64,000 bases of DNA from contig DAOUHR010000156.1 of assembly GCA_034428635.1 (NCBI GenBank), positions 1 through 64,000 of the forward strand. Direction: 5' to 3'. A model generated the notes under the pieces. The model was not told the DNA's origin. It made no database searches and saw only the letters and a program-made list of their open reading frames with translations. How positions within the stretch are numbered: position 1 is the stretch's first letter; every line of letters starts with the position of its first letter. The position numbers were made by a program, and so were the translations under genes. Positions 31,905 through 41,467 of this stretch are shown piece after piece. This DNA is from Bin22 sp034428635. GTDB taxonomy: Bacteria; Chloroflexota; Dehalococcoidia; Lucifugimonadales; UBA3495.

Positions 31905-33410
31905 ATGCCCGTCGTTGACCAAGTTGACCGAAAGGTGGCCGCCGCCCTCGAACGGGCCAGCCTGACCGGCCCTGGCATCACTCTGGTTGTTGGCGTATCC
32001 GGCGGCGCCGATTCTTCCACCCTTCTCTACAGCCTTCACAACTTGCGGGACTCCCTGGGTCTCTCCCTGCACGTCGCCCACCTCAATCACGATTTCCGCG
32101 GCGAAGAGGCCGACGAGGACGCCCGATTCGTCGAAGCCATGGCTCGGGAACTGGGCCTCCCTTTCAGCGTTGTAAAGCAGGACCCCATAGCCTACCAGAG
32201 CGAGAACCGCATCTCTTCCTTCGAGCAAGCGGCTCGGGAGATGAGATACCGGTTCCTGGCGGACGTGGCGGAAATAGTTGGCGCGCCGGCAGTAGCAATC
32301 GGCCACACTTCCGACGACCTGGCGGAAACGGTGCTGCTTCACATAATGCGTGGGGCCGGGCTGCACGGCCTGCGGGGAATGACGGAAACCGCGCCCTGGC
32401 CCTGGCCCACCGGACTGGATACGCCAACCATCTTCCGCCCCCTACTCGAAACTTCCAAGGCAGAGACGGTCGAGTACTGCAACGAACTGGGCCGCTCCTA
32501 CCGGCAGGACAGCGGAAACCTTTTGTTCAAATTCACGCGCAATCGCGTCCGGCAGCAACTTTTGCCCCTGATGGCCAGTGAATTCAACCCACGGGTGCAT
32601 GACGCCCTGGTCCGCCTCGCCAATACCGCATCCCTGGAGCTGGCCTACATGGAGTCGGAACTGGAACGAGTCTGGGAGCAATTGTTGGCGTCCGAACAGA
32701 GAGGCGACGAATTTTCTGGCCAGCCGCCTGCCGTAAGTCTGCGCCGGATAGCCTGTGACGACCTGCACCCGGCTATCAAGCGACTGGCCCTGCGCCGCGC
32801 TTACGTCACCGTTAAGGGCGACGCCAGGCGTCTGGGTGAGAGCCATCTGCGGGCCATGACCGAGTTCACATCTCCCCATCGGGCCACCGGCAGCATCGAC
32901 CTTCCGGGTGGCATCCACCTGCGGTTAACCGCCGAGGTAATTTCGCTCTCGGGAGCGTCCCCGACTGTCGAGTGTCCCTTTCCCGACCTGGCAGGCCCCC
33001 ACCTGCTGCCACTGGAAAACATCAGCAGCACCAATGTCATTCATTTCCTTGGTGAATGGCAAGTGATATTCGAACCTCTCAAGGCATCGGAAATTCCCGA
33101 TCTTCGACAACCCGACGACTTTACAGCCTATCTCAGTCAATCAGCGCTGAATTCCAGCCTGACAGTACGAAAACGGGCAGATGGTGATCGCTTTCAGCCG
33201 TTAGGCATGGCGGAGGTGAAGAGGTTACACAATTATTTCATCGACGCAAAGGTACCCCGGGAGTGGAGAGACAGGGTACCCCTGCTGGTGGGAGATCGCG
33301 GAATCGCCTGGGTAGTGGGTTATCGCATCGCAGAGTGGGCAAAGGTGCCCGAAGAAAGGACACCGGACACGCCTGTGGTCCGGGTCCGTTTCACTCGGGA
33401 TTACGAATAA
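31905..33410 (+). CDS. tilS: tRNA(Ile)-lysidine synthase TilS
   Basis: TilS adds lysine to C34 of the CAT-anticodon tRNA-Ile so that it reads AUA. The N-type ATP-pyrophosphatase P-loop is V-S-G-G-A-D-S-S near residue 32, followed by H-L-N-H-D-F-R-G and the G-H-T-S-D-D-L-A-E-T motif. The central H-D-A-L-V-R-L-A helix region and the C-terminal TilS_C domain (R-K-R-A-D-G-D-R-F-Q-P-L-G-M) are present, so it is full-length at 501 residues. It is the third gene of a run with the CNNM and phosphatase genes. The essential hydrolase partner hpt or ftsH, often next to tilS, is not here. Confidence 0.94.
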   Translation: MPVVDQVDRKVAAALERASLTGPGITLVVGVSGGADSSTLLYSLHNLRDSLGLSLHVAHLNHDFRGEEADEDARFVEAMARELGLPFSVVKQDPIAYQSENRISSFEQAAREMRYRFLADVAEIVGAPAVAIGHTSDDLAETVLLHIMRGAGLHGLRGMTETAPWPWPTGLDTPTIFRPLLETSKAETVEYCNELGRSYRQDSGNLLFKFTRNRVRQQLLPLMASEFNPRVHDALVRLANTASLELAYMESELERVWEQLLASEQRGDEFSGQPPAVSLRRIACDDLHPAIKRLALRRAYVTVKGDARRLGESHLRAMTEFTSPHRATGSIDLPGGIHLRLTAEVISLSGASPTVECPFPDLAGPHLLPLENISSTNVIHFLGEWQVIFEPLKASEIPDLRQPDDFTAYLSQSALNSSLTVRKRADGDRFQPLGMAEVKRLHNYFIDAKVPREWRDRVPLLVGDRGIAWVVGYRIAEWAKVPEERTPDTPVVRVRFTRDYE

Positions 33411-33440
33411 AGCAATAGGATAGTTATTCGACGCTGGGGG

Positions 33441-35501
33441 CTATAAATCCAGCTGCTCAGCCAGCGCGGCGGCATCGGTAACGGGCAGTTGGCAGACATA
33501 ATTCTGGCAGACGTAAGCGGTAGCCCTGCCGTCAACCATTCCACGGTCTGCCAGCAGGGGCATTTCATACGCCCCAGAAGCTCCGACATTTCCCCCGTCG
33601 CCACCAGCCCCAACCATCACTTTGTTGGGCAAGTACCGGCGGTGGACGGCATCCAGCAATGCGCCTGTATCCTCACTACCTGGATCGCCGACAATGGCGA
33701 TTTCCTTGGGCAACGAGACGTAGAAGTCCAGCACACCCAGCCAGTAGGCAGCGCCGCCCGGGGCCTGGGTCATCAGGCGACTGAGCGCGCGCAGTGGCTG
33801 AGACGCCTTCAGGTTGTAGTCTTCGTCGCCGGTGATAAGGGCCAGCCTCAGCAGCACCTCCGAAGCGACGGAACCGCCGCACGGCTGGGCGTTGTCGAAA
33901 ACATCTCGAGGCCGGGTGACCAGGGCTTCATGCTCGGAGCCGGTGTCATAGAAGCCTCCGACTCCCTCGTCCCAGAACAGGTCGATCATCCGGTTGGCCA
34001 GGACCACTGACCGGTCCAGCCACTCTTGCTGGAAGGTGGCCTCATAGAGGGCCAGGTAGCCGTCGGCTACGCAAGCGTAGTCCTCAAGGTAACCTGGAAT
34101 CTTGGCCTGCCCTTCCCTGAAGGTGCGTAGCAGACTCCCATCCATCATCATTTCCTGGTGCAGGAACCTGGCGTTGGCCTCCGCCGCTGTAAGAAAGTCG
34201 GTACGCTTCAGCGCCGCTCCTGCCTCGGCAAAGGCCCGCAGCATCAGGCCGTTCCAGGACGAAATAACCTTATCGTCGCGGAATGGATGGATGCGCTTCT
34301 CCCGCTCATCAAGCAGCTTCGGCTTGTCTCGGGCAATGAGTGCAGCCAGTTCTTCCTCGCCTATGCCGTGCTCCAACGCAAAGGCTTCCGGACCCTGGGG
34401 AATGTTCAGGATGTTGGCCCCTTCAAAGTTCCCGGCGTCGGTTACGCCATAGAAACCGCCCAGCATGTTGCCGTCGCCCTCTCCCAGGACTTCCCGGATT
34501 TCGTCGGGAGACCAAACGAAGAACTTCCCCTCCACTCCCTCGCTGTCGGCGTCCTGGGCGGAGTAGAAGCCGCCCAGCGGATCGGTCATCTCCCGCAGCA
34601 CGTAGTCTAGAATCTCCTCGGTAATGCGCTCGTAAAGGTCTCTGCCGGTTATCTGCCAGGCGTGGAGGTACAGCCGGGCCAGCAAGGCATTGTCGTACAG
34701 CATCTTCTCAAAGTGGGGAACCAGCCAGAAGGCGTCAGTGGAGTAACGGTGGAACCCGCCGCCCAGTTGGTCATACATGCCGCCGTAAGCCATCTTCTCC
34801 AGCGTCATTTCCACCATTTCCAGCGCTCTTGGACTGTGGCCGTGATGGTAATAACGCAGCAGGAACTCTGGTGTCATTGGTTGGGGAAACTTGGGCGCCG
34901 CGCCAAAACCGCCGTTCTGGTAGTCAAAGTTGGCCGCCAGTCGCGAGTAGGCTTCGTGCAGAATATCTACGGAAAGGAGGGAGTTTCCCTGCGAGATCTG
35001 TCCCGAGCGGCCCATCTGCTCCGTCAATTGATTCGTTACCCGCTCAACCTCGCCCCGGTTGGTCCGGTAGGCTTCGGTTACCGCCAGCAACAGTCGCGGA
35101 AAGCCCGGCATATTCATCCGGTCCGTGGGCGGGAAGTAGGTACCGCCGTAGAAGGGCTTGCCCTCGGGAGTGAGGAAGACGGTCATAGGCCAGCCGCCGC
35201 TGCCCGTAAGCATCTGGACCGCTTCCATGTACACCGCGTCCAGGTCGGGCCTTTCCTCCCGGTCCACCTTGATATTGACGAAGTTGGCGTTCATCATGCT
35301 GGCGATGGCCTCGTCCTCGAAGGACTCCCTCTCCATGACGTGGCACCAGTGGCAGGCGGAATAGCCAATGCTCAACAGGATGGGCTTGTCCTCGTCCCTG
35401 GATCGGGACAACGCCTCTTCCCCCCACGCATACCAGTCCACGGGATTGTGAGCGTGCTGAAGCAGGTAGGGGCTGGTTTCATTAATCAGCCGGTTGGGCA
35501 T
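33441..35501 (-). CDS. DUF255 thioredoxin-domain protein (YyaL/SPATA20 family)
   Basis: A 686-residue protein. The N-terminal thioredoxin-like DUF255 domain has Y-S-A-C-H-W-C-H-V-M-E-R-E-S-F (Cys50, Cys53); the rest is an (alpha/alpha)6 barrel like N-acylglucosamine 2-epimerase (D-Q-L-G-G-G-F-H-R-Y-S-T-D, Y-N-A-L-L-A). The family is widespread from bacteria to humans (SPATA20); its reaction is not settled. No signal peptide is present. Its start lies 1 base after the thrS stop on the same strand, so it is translated as part of the thrS transcript. Confidence 0.92.
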   Translation of the reverse strand: MPNRLINETSPYLLQHAHNPVDWYAWGEEALSRSRDEDKPILLSIGYSACHWCHVMERESFEDEAIASMMNANFVNIKVDREERPDLDAVYMEAVQMLTGSGGWPMTVFLTPEGKPFYGGTYFPPTDRMNMPGFPRLLLAVTEAYRTNRGEVERVTNQLTEQMGRSGQISQGNSLLSVDILHEAYSRLAANFDYQNGGFGAAPKFPQPMTPEFLLRYYHHGHSPRALEMVEMTLEKMAYGGMYDQLGGGFHRYSTDAFWLVPHFEKMLYDNALLARLYLHAWQITGRDLYERITEEILDYVLREMTDPLGGFYSAQDADSEGVEGKFFVWSPDEIREVLGEGDGNMLGGFYGVTDAGNFEGANILNIPQGPEAFALEHGIGEEELAALIARDKPKLLDEREKRIHPFRDDKVISSWNGLMLRAFAEAGAALKRTDFLTAAEANARFLHQEMMMDGSLLRTFREGQAKIPGYLEDYACVADGYLALYEATFQQEWLDRSVVLANRMIDLFWDEGVGGFYDTGSEHEALVTRPRDVFDNAQPCGGSVASEVLLRLALITGDEDYNLKASQPLRALSRLMTQAPGGAAYWLGVLDFYVSLPKEIAIVGDPGSEDTGALLDAVHRRYLPNKVMVGAGGDGGNVGASGAYEMPLLADRGMVDGRATAYVCQNYVCQLPVTDAAALAEQLDL

Positions 35502-35502
35502 A

Positions 35503-37254
35503 TTATTCCAACTCCTCTGCCAGCCTCGCCAGCAAATCGTCCAGGGTCAGTGCTCCCAGGTTGCCGCCCTCCCGGGTTCGGACGGCTACTGCGCCGTCCT
35601 CCTGTTCCCGGTCGCCCACTACCAGCATGTAGGGCACCTTTTGCAGCTGGGCGTTGCGTATCTTCAGATTCATTCGCTCGCTGCGGCCATCCACCTCGGC
35701 CCGGAAACCACGGGACTCAAGCCGAGTCTTCACCGATTCAGCGTATTCCAGGTGCCGGTCGGCAATGGGTATGACCGTGGCCTGGGTTGGCGCCAGCCAC
35801 AAAGGAAAGGCGCCGGCATAGTGCTCAATCAGCACTCCCAGGAACCGTTCCAGTGAACCCAAGATGGCCCGGTGAACCATGTAGGGACGGCTGCGGCCGC
35901 CCTCCGCGTCCATGAAGGTCAGGTCGAACCGTTCCGGCAGGTTGAAGTCGAATTGCACCGTGGTGCACTGCCATTCCCGGCCCAGAGCATCCTGAATCTT
36001 GATGTCCACCTTGGGGCCGTAGAAGGCTCCGCCGCCCTCGTCAATGTCGTATGCCAGGCTACGCTGTTCCAGGGCGCGACGCAGGGACTCGGTGGCGTGA
36101 TCCCACATCTCCGGTTCACCCGCGTAGCTGTCCGGCCTGGTGGACAGGAAAATGGAATATTCACTGAACCCGAAGGCGTCCAGCAGTTCAAAGGTCAAGT
36201 CGAGTACGCCACCCACCTCTTCCTCCACCTGCTCGGGCAGGCAGAAGATATGGGCGTCGTCCTGGGTGAATCCCCGCACCCGCATCAATCCATGCAGCAC
36301 GCCGCTGCGTTCGTACCGGTAAACCGTCCCCAGTTCAGCGATGCGCATGGGCAGTTCCCGGTAGCTGCGCAAGGCGGACCGGTACACCATTATGTGGAAG
36401 GGACAATTCATTGGCTTCAGGAAATACTCCTGTTCGTCCACTTCCAGGGGGGCATACATGCTGTCCCGGTAGTGGGCCAGGTGACCGCTGGTCTGCCACA
36501 GCTGGGCCCTGCCTATATGCGGAGAATAAACGATACTATAATCGTGGCGGTAGTGGATGTCCCGCCAGTAGTCTTCCACCAGGCTGCGCACCACGCCGCC
36601 CTTCGGGTGCCAGACAATCAATCCCGGTCCGATTTCTTCATGTATGGAGTACAACCCCAGCTGGCGGCCCAGAGTTCGGTGGTCGCGCCTATCCGCCTCC
36701 TCCAGCCGGTTCAGGTAGTCATCCAGGGCATCCTGGCTTTCCCAGGCCGTCCCGTATATGCGCTGCAGCATGGGACGGTGCTCGTCCCCCCGCCAGTAAG
36801 CGCCGGCGATGTTCAACAGCTTAACCGCCTGAATGTCCGCGGTGCCGTCCACGTGCGGCCCCTGGCACAGGTCAATAAACTCTCCGTGCCGGTATATGCT
36901 CAGGGTCGTCTCGTCCGGCAAGTCGCTGATAATTTCCAGCTTGTAGGGCTGATCGGAAAATAGCTCTTCCGCCTCGCCCCGGCTGACCTCCTCCCGCACA
37001 AAGGGTTGCTGGGCAGAAATGGTCTCCCGCATCAGCGTTTCAATCTCCACCAGGTCTTCCGGAGTAAACGGGCGCGAAACGTCAAAGTCGTAGTAAAAAC
37101 CGTCCTGGGTAGGCGGCCCAATTCCCATCTTGGCCTCAGGAAAAATCCGCAGCACCGCATCGGCCATTACGTGGGCCGCCGAGTGCCGCATCCGGTGCCG
37201 CAGGGCATCCGTGGAGTTAGAACTTGAGTGGTCAATGGCTCCGTGGTCCAGCAT
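35503..37254 (-). CDS. thrS: Threonyl-tRNA synthetase ThrS (no TGS domain)
   Basis: Class II synthetase charging tRNA-Thr. The 583-residue protein begins at the editing domain (R-H-S-A-A-H-V-M-A-D-A, then H-V-D-G-T-A-D-I) and lacks the N-terminal TGS domain of the usual 640-residue form. The catalytic core shows M-N-C-P-F-H-I-M-V-Y (zinc Cys), the R-Y-E-R-S-G motif 2, zinc His and motif 3 G-S-L-E-R-F-L-G, then a normal anticodon-binding domain. The ATG at 37254 follows AGGA by 7 bases; the upstream GTG adds only 5 codons. No T-box leader is visible in the 157 bases up to the plsY stop. Confidence 0.95.
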   Translation of the reverse strand: MLDHGAIDHSSSNSTDALRHRMRHSAAHVMADAVLRIFPEAKMGIGPPTQDGFYYDFDVSRPFTPEDLVEIETLMRETISAQQPFVREEVSRGEAEELFSDQPYKLEIISDLPDETTLSIYRHGEFIDLCQGPHVDGTADIQAVKLLNIAGAYWRGDEHRPMLQRIYGTAWESQDALDDYLNRLEEADRRDHRTLGRQLGLYSIHEEIGPGLIVWHPKGGVVRSLVEDYWRDIHYRHDYSIVYSPHIGRAQLWQTSGHLAHYRDSMYAPLEVDEQEYFLKPMNCPFHIMVYRSALRSYRELPMRIAELGTVYRYERSGVLHGLMRVRGFTQDDAHIFCLPEQVEEEVGGVLDLTFELLDAFGFSEYSIFLSTRPDSYAGEPEMWDHATESLRRALEQRSLAYDIDEGGGAFYGPKVDIKIQDALGREWQCTTVQFDFNLPERFDLTFMDAEGGRSRPYMVHRAILGSLERFLGVLIEHYAGAFPLWLAPTQATVIPIADRHLEYAESVKTRLESRGFRAEVDGRSERMNLKIRNAQLQKVPYMLVVGDREQEDGAVAVRTREGGNLGALTLDDLLARLAEELE

Positions 37255-37411
37255 AGAGTTGTCCTGCACTAAATTGGGTTATGCCCGGGAACATACGAAC
37301 CAGCGCGGTCGGTTCTGGTAGCGCCACGCAATTATAACCAACCTGTCTTCGGAAAGATAACGGGTCTAATTCAGCCCGCCGAGGACAGCAGGTAAGGAGC
37401 CGAAAGTAGGA

Positions 37412-38056
37412 TCAAGACCCGTAGAACGCCCGCTTCAAGCTTTTTTGCCGGAAAGCTTCCAGCAGTTGGCCTCGAATGGAAATCCCGTAAACCACCGTCA
37501 CAAACAGTGTCAACCCCAGGCACAGAACATATTGCTGCCACCCCGGCCTCAACACCAGCCATTCCAGGTTCAGCAGCCAGGCCGCCAGGTACAGACTGTT
37601 CGCGGTGGAGCAGCCAATTACCAGCGCGACTATGGCGTTCTTTGATAGGAACAGCATAATCACCCCGGGTAAAATTCCTATCATCGTCGCGGCCGGCGCC
37701 AGGACCAGGCAAATTCCAATCAGGCACGCTACGCCCTTACCGCCCCGGAACCTCAGCAGCGCCGTCCAGTTGTGTCCCGCGATTACCATGGGAGCGGTAA
37801 CCAGAACCGCCCAATCCGGCAGCCCAACCCACATCGGCAGCAGCGTGGCCAGCGCCCCCTTTCCCGCGTCCACAATAAAAACCAGTATGGCCCACCAGGC
37901 CCCCAGTTGGTGATAGCTATTTAGAGCGCCGGCATTGCGACTGCCGACCTCCCTGACATCAATGCCCTTCAGGTAATGCACCAGGGTGTAGGATGGAGAA
38001 ATGCAACCGATGAGATAGGCGGCCAGGCCGAGCAGAGCGATTGAGATCAGTTCCAA
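37412..38056 (-). CDS. plsY: PlsY-type glycerol-3-phosphate acyltransferase, divergent
   Basis: An integral membrane acyltransferase of the PlsY family that transfers acyl from acyl-phosphate to glycerol-3-phosphate. Six or seven hydrophobic segments are seen. Family motifs are altered: G-S-R-N-A-G-A-L-N in place of GSGNxGATN and G-H-N-W-T-A-L-L-R-F-R-G-G-K-G-V-A for the second. The family is about 195-200 residues; a TTG at 38056 with AGGAG just upstream gives 214, while the ATG at 38146 adds 30 soluble residues. plsX is not nearby. The function is probable, but the changed motif leaves some doubt. Confidence 0.75.
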   Translation of the reverse strand: MELISIALLGLAAYLIGCISPSYTLVHYLKGIDVREVGSRNAGALNSYHQLGAWWAILVFIVDAGKGALATLLPMWVGLPDWAVLVTAPMVIAGHNWTALLRFRGGKGVACLIGICLVLAPAATMIGILPGVIMLFLSKNAIVALVIGCSTANSLYLAAWLLNLEWLVLRPGWQQYVLCLGLTLFVTVVYGISIRGQLLEAFRQKSLKRAFYGS

Positions 38057-38222
38057 GGGGCTCCTCTTATTCCCTGGCAGGTAGGGTATCCTGGCCCGCC
38101 AGGTCTTCCAGGGTTGAAAATGGCGAAAACTAAGCCATTCTACCAACCCCTAAATTTGAAGGCAATTCAATCATCCCCTTACTGTAATTTCTGGCAAACT
38201 GGCAATCCCCTGTCGGTAACCG

Positions 38223-38228
38223 TATAAT
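38223..38228 (+). promoter_or_regulatory. -10 box (TATAAT) of prfB
   Basis: TATAAT lies 73 bases before the prfB ATG at 38302. A weak -35 candidate TGGCAA ends 18 bases upstream of it. Confidence 0.4.
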
Positions 38229-38301
38229 TGGGTACAAGAAATCGTAACAACAACCAGGGGCGCCGCCTCCGCGTCGATCGCCCCGGTTCAGGAGACAAAC
38301 A

Positions 38302-39397
38302 ATGGAAGACCTAAGACAGGAACTGGGCGCCCTGGTGCAGAAGATTGATTCCGTCGTGGAGCGTCTTTGACCTCCCCGATAAGGAAGCCGACATTACCCG
38401 CCTGGAGCGGGCTGCATCCCAGCCGGGCTTTTGGGACGACCCACGCCGTGCCCAGCAGGAGATGCGTACCCTTGGCCGGCTCAAGGACACGGTAACTCTT
38501 TGGCGGGATATGGCATCCCAGGCTACAACGCTCCTTGAACTGACCGAACTCGCCACGGAAGACGGCGACGAATCCCTGCTGGAGCAGATCGAAACCGACA
38601 CCATCCAGCTCTCCCGTATCCTCTCCCGTGAAGAAATAGCCCTTACCCTGGCCGGCCCCTACGACGACCGACCTGCCATCGTTTCAGTTTATTCCGGCGC
38701 CGGCGGCACAGATTCCCAGGATTGGGCGGAAATGCTGCTGAAGATGTACGCGCGCTGGGGAGAAGTTCAGAAACGCCCCGTGCAGGTTATGGATATGGCC
38801 TACGGGGATGAAGCCGGCCTGCGCAGCGCCACCCTGGAAATTGGCGGGCCCTTTGCCTACGGCTATCTCAACGCGGAGCGGGGCGTCCATCGCCTGGTCC
38901 GCCTTTCCCCCTACGACCCCAACAACCTCCGCCATACCTCCTTCGCCCAGGTGGAAGTCCTGCCCACTGCCGCTGAGGAGGAGGAGGTCGTTGTCCGCCC
39001 GGACGACCTGAAGATGGACACTTTCCGGTCCAGCGGCCCGGGGGGCCAGAACGTACAAAAGGTGGCCTCTGCCGTGCGCCTGACCCACGTTCCTTCCGGC
39101 ATCGTGGTTTCCTGTCAGACCGAGCGTTCCCAGCACCAGAATCGGGAATACGCTATGCGCATCCTTACCGCCCGCCTCCTGGCCCGCCAGAACGTGCAGC
39201 GGGCTGAGGAGCTGGCCAAATTGCGGGGCGAGCGCATTGCCGCTGAATGGGGCAACCAGATCCGCAGTTACGTCCTGCACCCCTACAAGTCGGTTAAAGA
39301 CCACCGCACCAATTTCCAGAGCACCAACCCGGACGCTGTTCTGGACGGCGGCCTGGACGACTTCATCGAGGCCTACCTTATCTCCCAGGTCAGTTAG
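38302..39397 (+). CDS. prfB: Peptide chain release factor 2, programmed +1 frameshift
   Basis: RF2 ends translation at UGA and UAA. Frame 0 starts at the ATG at 38302 (GGAG upstream) and runs 22 codons to a TGA at 38368-38370 in the context CTT TGA C; a GGAGCG lies just upstream. Slipping +1 at CTT enters the second frame at GAC 38369 and continues to 39397, giving about 364 residues. This is the classic autoregulatory RF2 frameshift. The GGQ motif is at about 247-249. The stop-recognition tripeptide reads Ser202-Pro203-Tyr204 in place of the usual SPF. It is convergent with ribBA across a terminator. Confidence 0.96.
38365..38371 (+). promoter_or_regulatory. RF2 programmed frameshift site CTT TGA C
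   Basis: The slippery CTT TGA C lies at codons 22-23 of prfB, with the SD-like GGAG at 38358-38361 only a few bases upstream. Slow termination at UGA favours the +1 shift, tying RF2 level to UGA decoding. Confidence 0.92.
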
Positions 39398-39418
39398 GGA
39401 ATCTCACCGTCGCAATGC

Positions 39419-39452
39419 GAAGGGGGCAGACCCGTCCAGGCCTGCCCCCTTC
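39419..39452. terminator. Bidirectional terminator between prfB and ribBA
   Basis: GAAGGGGGCAG (39419-39429) and CTGCCCCCTTC (39442-39452) pair perfectly over 11 bp around a 12-base loop, between two convergent genes. Confidence 0.82.
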
Positions 39453-39476
39453 AACTTTCTACTGCCGCCAGGGTTG

Positions 39477-40685
39477 CTACGAACAGGACCCCAGTATGTG
39501 ACCCATCCTCAGCCGCTTGGTTTCCAGGTAGCCGCGGTTTTCTTCATTGGGCGGCACCTCAAGCTGGACCCGCTCCACCACGTCAACGTCAGAGCCGGAG
39601 AGGCCTATCAGTTTCTTGGGGTTGTTGGTCAACAGCCGCACTCGTTGGATTCCCAGGTCGGCAAGGATTTTGGCCCCTACCCCGTAATGTCGGGTGTCCG
39701 GATCAAATCCCAGCATCTTGTTGGCCTCTACGGTATCAACACCCCCATCCTGAAGGGAATATGCCTTAATCTTGTTGTGGAGGCCAATTCCCCGACCTTC
39801 CTGCCGCATGTACAGCAGGGCGCCCTTGCCTTCTTCACCCAGGCGCTTCAAAGCCAGTTCCAGCTGTTCACCGCAGTCGCATCGCATGCTCCCAAATACG
39901 TCGCCCGTCAGGCATTCGCTGTGAATGCGGGTAAGCACCGGTTCGTCAGGCTCCCACTCCCCTATGGTCAGGGCAATATGCTCACCAGGATCATAAGGAC
40001 TTTCGTAGGCGTACGCCTTGAAATCGCCGTATTTGGTGGGCATCCGCGCCTCGGCCACCTGCCTTATCTCCACCTGGTAACGGCGGCGGTGGGCTATGAT
40101 CTGCGCGATGCTCACGATTTTCAGGCCGTGCTCGGCAGCGAATGTTTCCAGGTCGGGAAGGCGGGACATTGACCCGTCATCGTTCATTATTTCGCACACT
40201 ACCCCCGCCGGATACATGCCAGCGATGTTGCACAGGTCAACAATCGCCTCAGTATGTCCGGGGCGGACCATAACCCCACCGGGGTGATATTGCAGGGGGA
40301 ACAGGTGTCCGGGGCGCGAAAATTCCTCTGGCCTGGCTTCCGGGTCAATGAGGGCCTGGACGGTGGCGGCCCGGTCGGCGGCGGAAATGCCGGTGGTGGT
40401 CCCTACCTTGAAGTCGACCGACATGGTAAAGGCGGTGGGCATGTCATGGACGGCATTTTCGCTGTCTATCAGCTTGATGCCCAGTTCATTAAGCCGGTCT
40501 TCCTTCATGGGCATGCAGAGAAGGCCCCGGCCGTAAGTAACCAGGAAGTTGACGGCATCGGGAGTTACCATTTCCGCTGCCATCACCAGGTCGCCTTCGT
40601 TTTCCCGCTTCTCATCGTCGACGACTATGAGAATCTTGCCAGCTTTGAGTTCTTCCAGGGCCTCTTCCATGCTAGATAGAGGCAT
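39477..40685 (-). CDS. ribBA: Bifunctional DHBP synthase / GTP cyclohydrolase II RibBA
   Basis: A 402-residue fusion of two riboflavin enzymes. Residues 1-200 are the DHBP synthase (D-D-E-K-R-E-N-E-G-D-L near residue 20, G-H-T-E-A-I-V-D-L near 143). Residues 205-400 are GTP cyclohydrolase II, with the zinc set C-L-T-G-D-V-F-G-S-M-R-C-D-C-G and Y-M-R-Q-E-G-R-G-I-G. It makes both the four-carbon and the pyrimidine precursors. It is the last of three rib genes on the minus strand (ribD, ribE, ribBA). Lumazine synthase (ribH), which would join the two products, is not in the window. Confidence 0.96.
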   Translation of the reverse strand: MPLSSMEEALEELKAGKILIVVDDEKRENEGDLVMAAEMVTPDAVNFLVTYGRGLLCMPMKEDRLNELGIKLIDSENAVHDMPTAFTMSVDFKVGTTTGISAADRAATVQALIDPEARPEEFSRPGHLFPLQYHPGGVMVRPGHTEAIVDLCNIAGMYPAGVVCEIMNDDGSMSRLPDLETFAAEHGLKIVSIAQIIAHRRRYQVEIRQVAEARMPTKYGDFKAYAYESPYDPGEHIALTIGEWEPDEPVLTRIHSECLTGDVFGSMRCDCGEQLELALKRLGEEGKGALLYMRQEGRGIGLHNKIKAYSLQDGGVDTVEANKMLGFDPDTRHYGVGAKILADLGIQRVRLLTNNPKKLIGLSGSDVDVVERVQLEVPPNEENRGYLETKRLRMGHILGSCS

Positions 40686-40744
40686 AACGTCTGTCAGTCT
40701 CCTCTGGTTTTCTGGTTGTGAAACCGCCCCTTCCCTTACCCCTC

Positions 40745-41335
40745 TTAAGCCGTACCCACCTGCTGGGACATCAAGCTTTCCACGTACTTGGCCAGGATGT
40801 CCACTTCCAGGTTAACTCTGCTTCCCACCGACTTGTCCTTCAGGTTTGTGTGGGAGAGGGTGTATGGTATCACAGAAATAGTGAACGATGCAGCCCCCCG
40901 CTTTACCACTGTAAGGCTTATTCCGTCCACGGCAATAAACCCTTTTTCCACCACGTAGGGCATCAACCGCTTGGGTACGCGCAGCCTGAAAATGTAGCAA
41001 TTTCCCTCGGGCCTGATTGACATGACCCGGCCCGTGGCGTCTACGTGTCCCTGGACGATGTGGCCTCCCAGCCGGTCGCCAGCCGCCAGGGGACGTTCCA
41101 GGTTGGCGACGCTGCCCACCGACAGTTCGCCCAGGGAAGTGCGGCGCAGGGTTTCGGGCGCCAGGTCAACCCGGAACTGCTCCCCCTCGAGTTCAACCAC
41201 CGTCAGGCAAGTGCCATTTACGGAGATGCTGTCTCCCAGCTTCAGGTCTTCAAGGACCTGGGCCGCCGACATGGTAAGCCCGTACTCGCCGCAAGCCGCC
41301 ACGGTCCCGACTTCTTCTACAATTCCGGTAAACAT
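40745..41335 (-). CDS. ribE: Riboflavin synthase alpha subunit RibE
   Basis: Dismutates two lumazines to riboflavin. The 196-residue protein has the expected two lumazine-binding barrels: M-F-T-G-I-V-E-E-V-G at the start, N-G-T-C-L-T-V near residue 47, then the second G-H-I-V-Q-G-H-V-D and D-G-I-S-L-T-V. The ATG at 41335 follows AAGGTG; the open frame extends 20 codons further without family match. It lies 59 bases upstream of ribBA and 132 bases downstream of ribD. Confidence 0.95.
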   Translation of the reverse strand: MFTGIVEEVGTVAACGEYGLTMSAAQVLEDLKLGDSISVNGTCLTVVELEGEQFRVDLAPETLRRTSLGELSVGSVANLERPLAAGDRLGGHIVQGHVDATGRVMSIRPEGNCYIFRLRVPKRLMPYVVEKGFIAVDGISLTVVKRGAASFTISVIPYTLSHTNLKDKSVGSRVNLEVDILAKYVESLMSQQVGTA

Positions 41336-41467
41336 AACGCTGGCACCTTCGAGGTATCTTTCGAGCTTCCTCCACATCCGCGGGATGTGGTACATGCTAT
41401 GGGTGTTGCTTTGCCTACTTCAATCTGCGGCGCCAGCCTGTACACTTCAAAACTGAAGACATAGACA

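Noticed and set aside
35872..36963. A 363-codon open frame antisense to thrS
   Set aside because: It mirrors the codon bias of thrS; all motifs lie in the minus-strand frame.
37255..37411. T-box leader before thrS
   Set aside because: No T-box sequence or antiterminator is visible in the 157-base gap.
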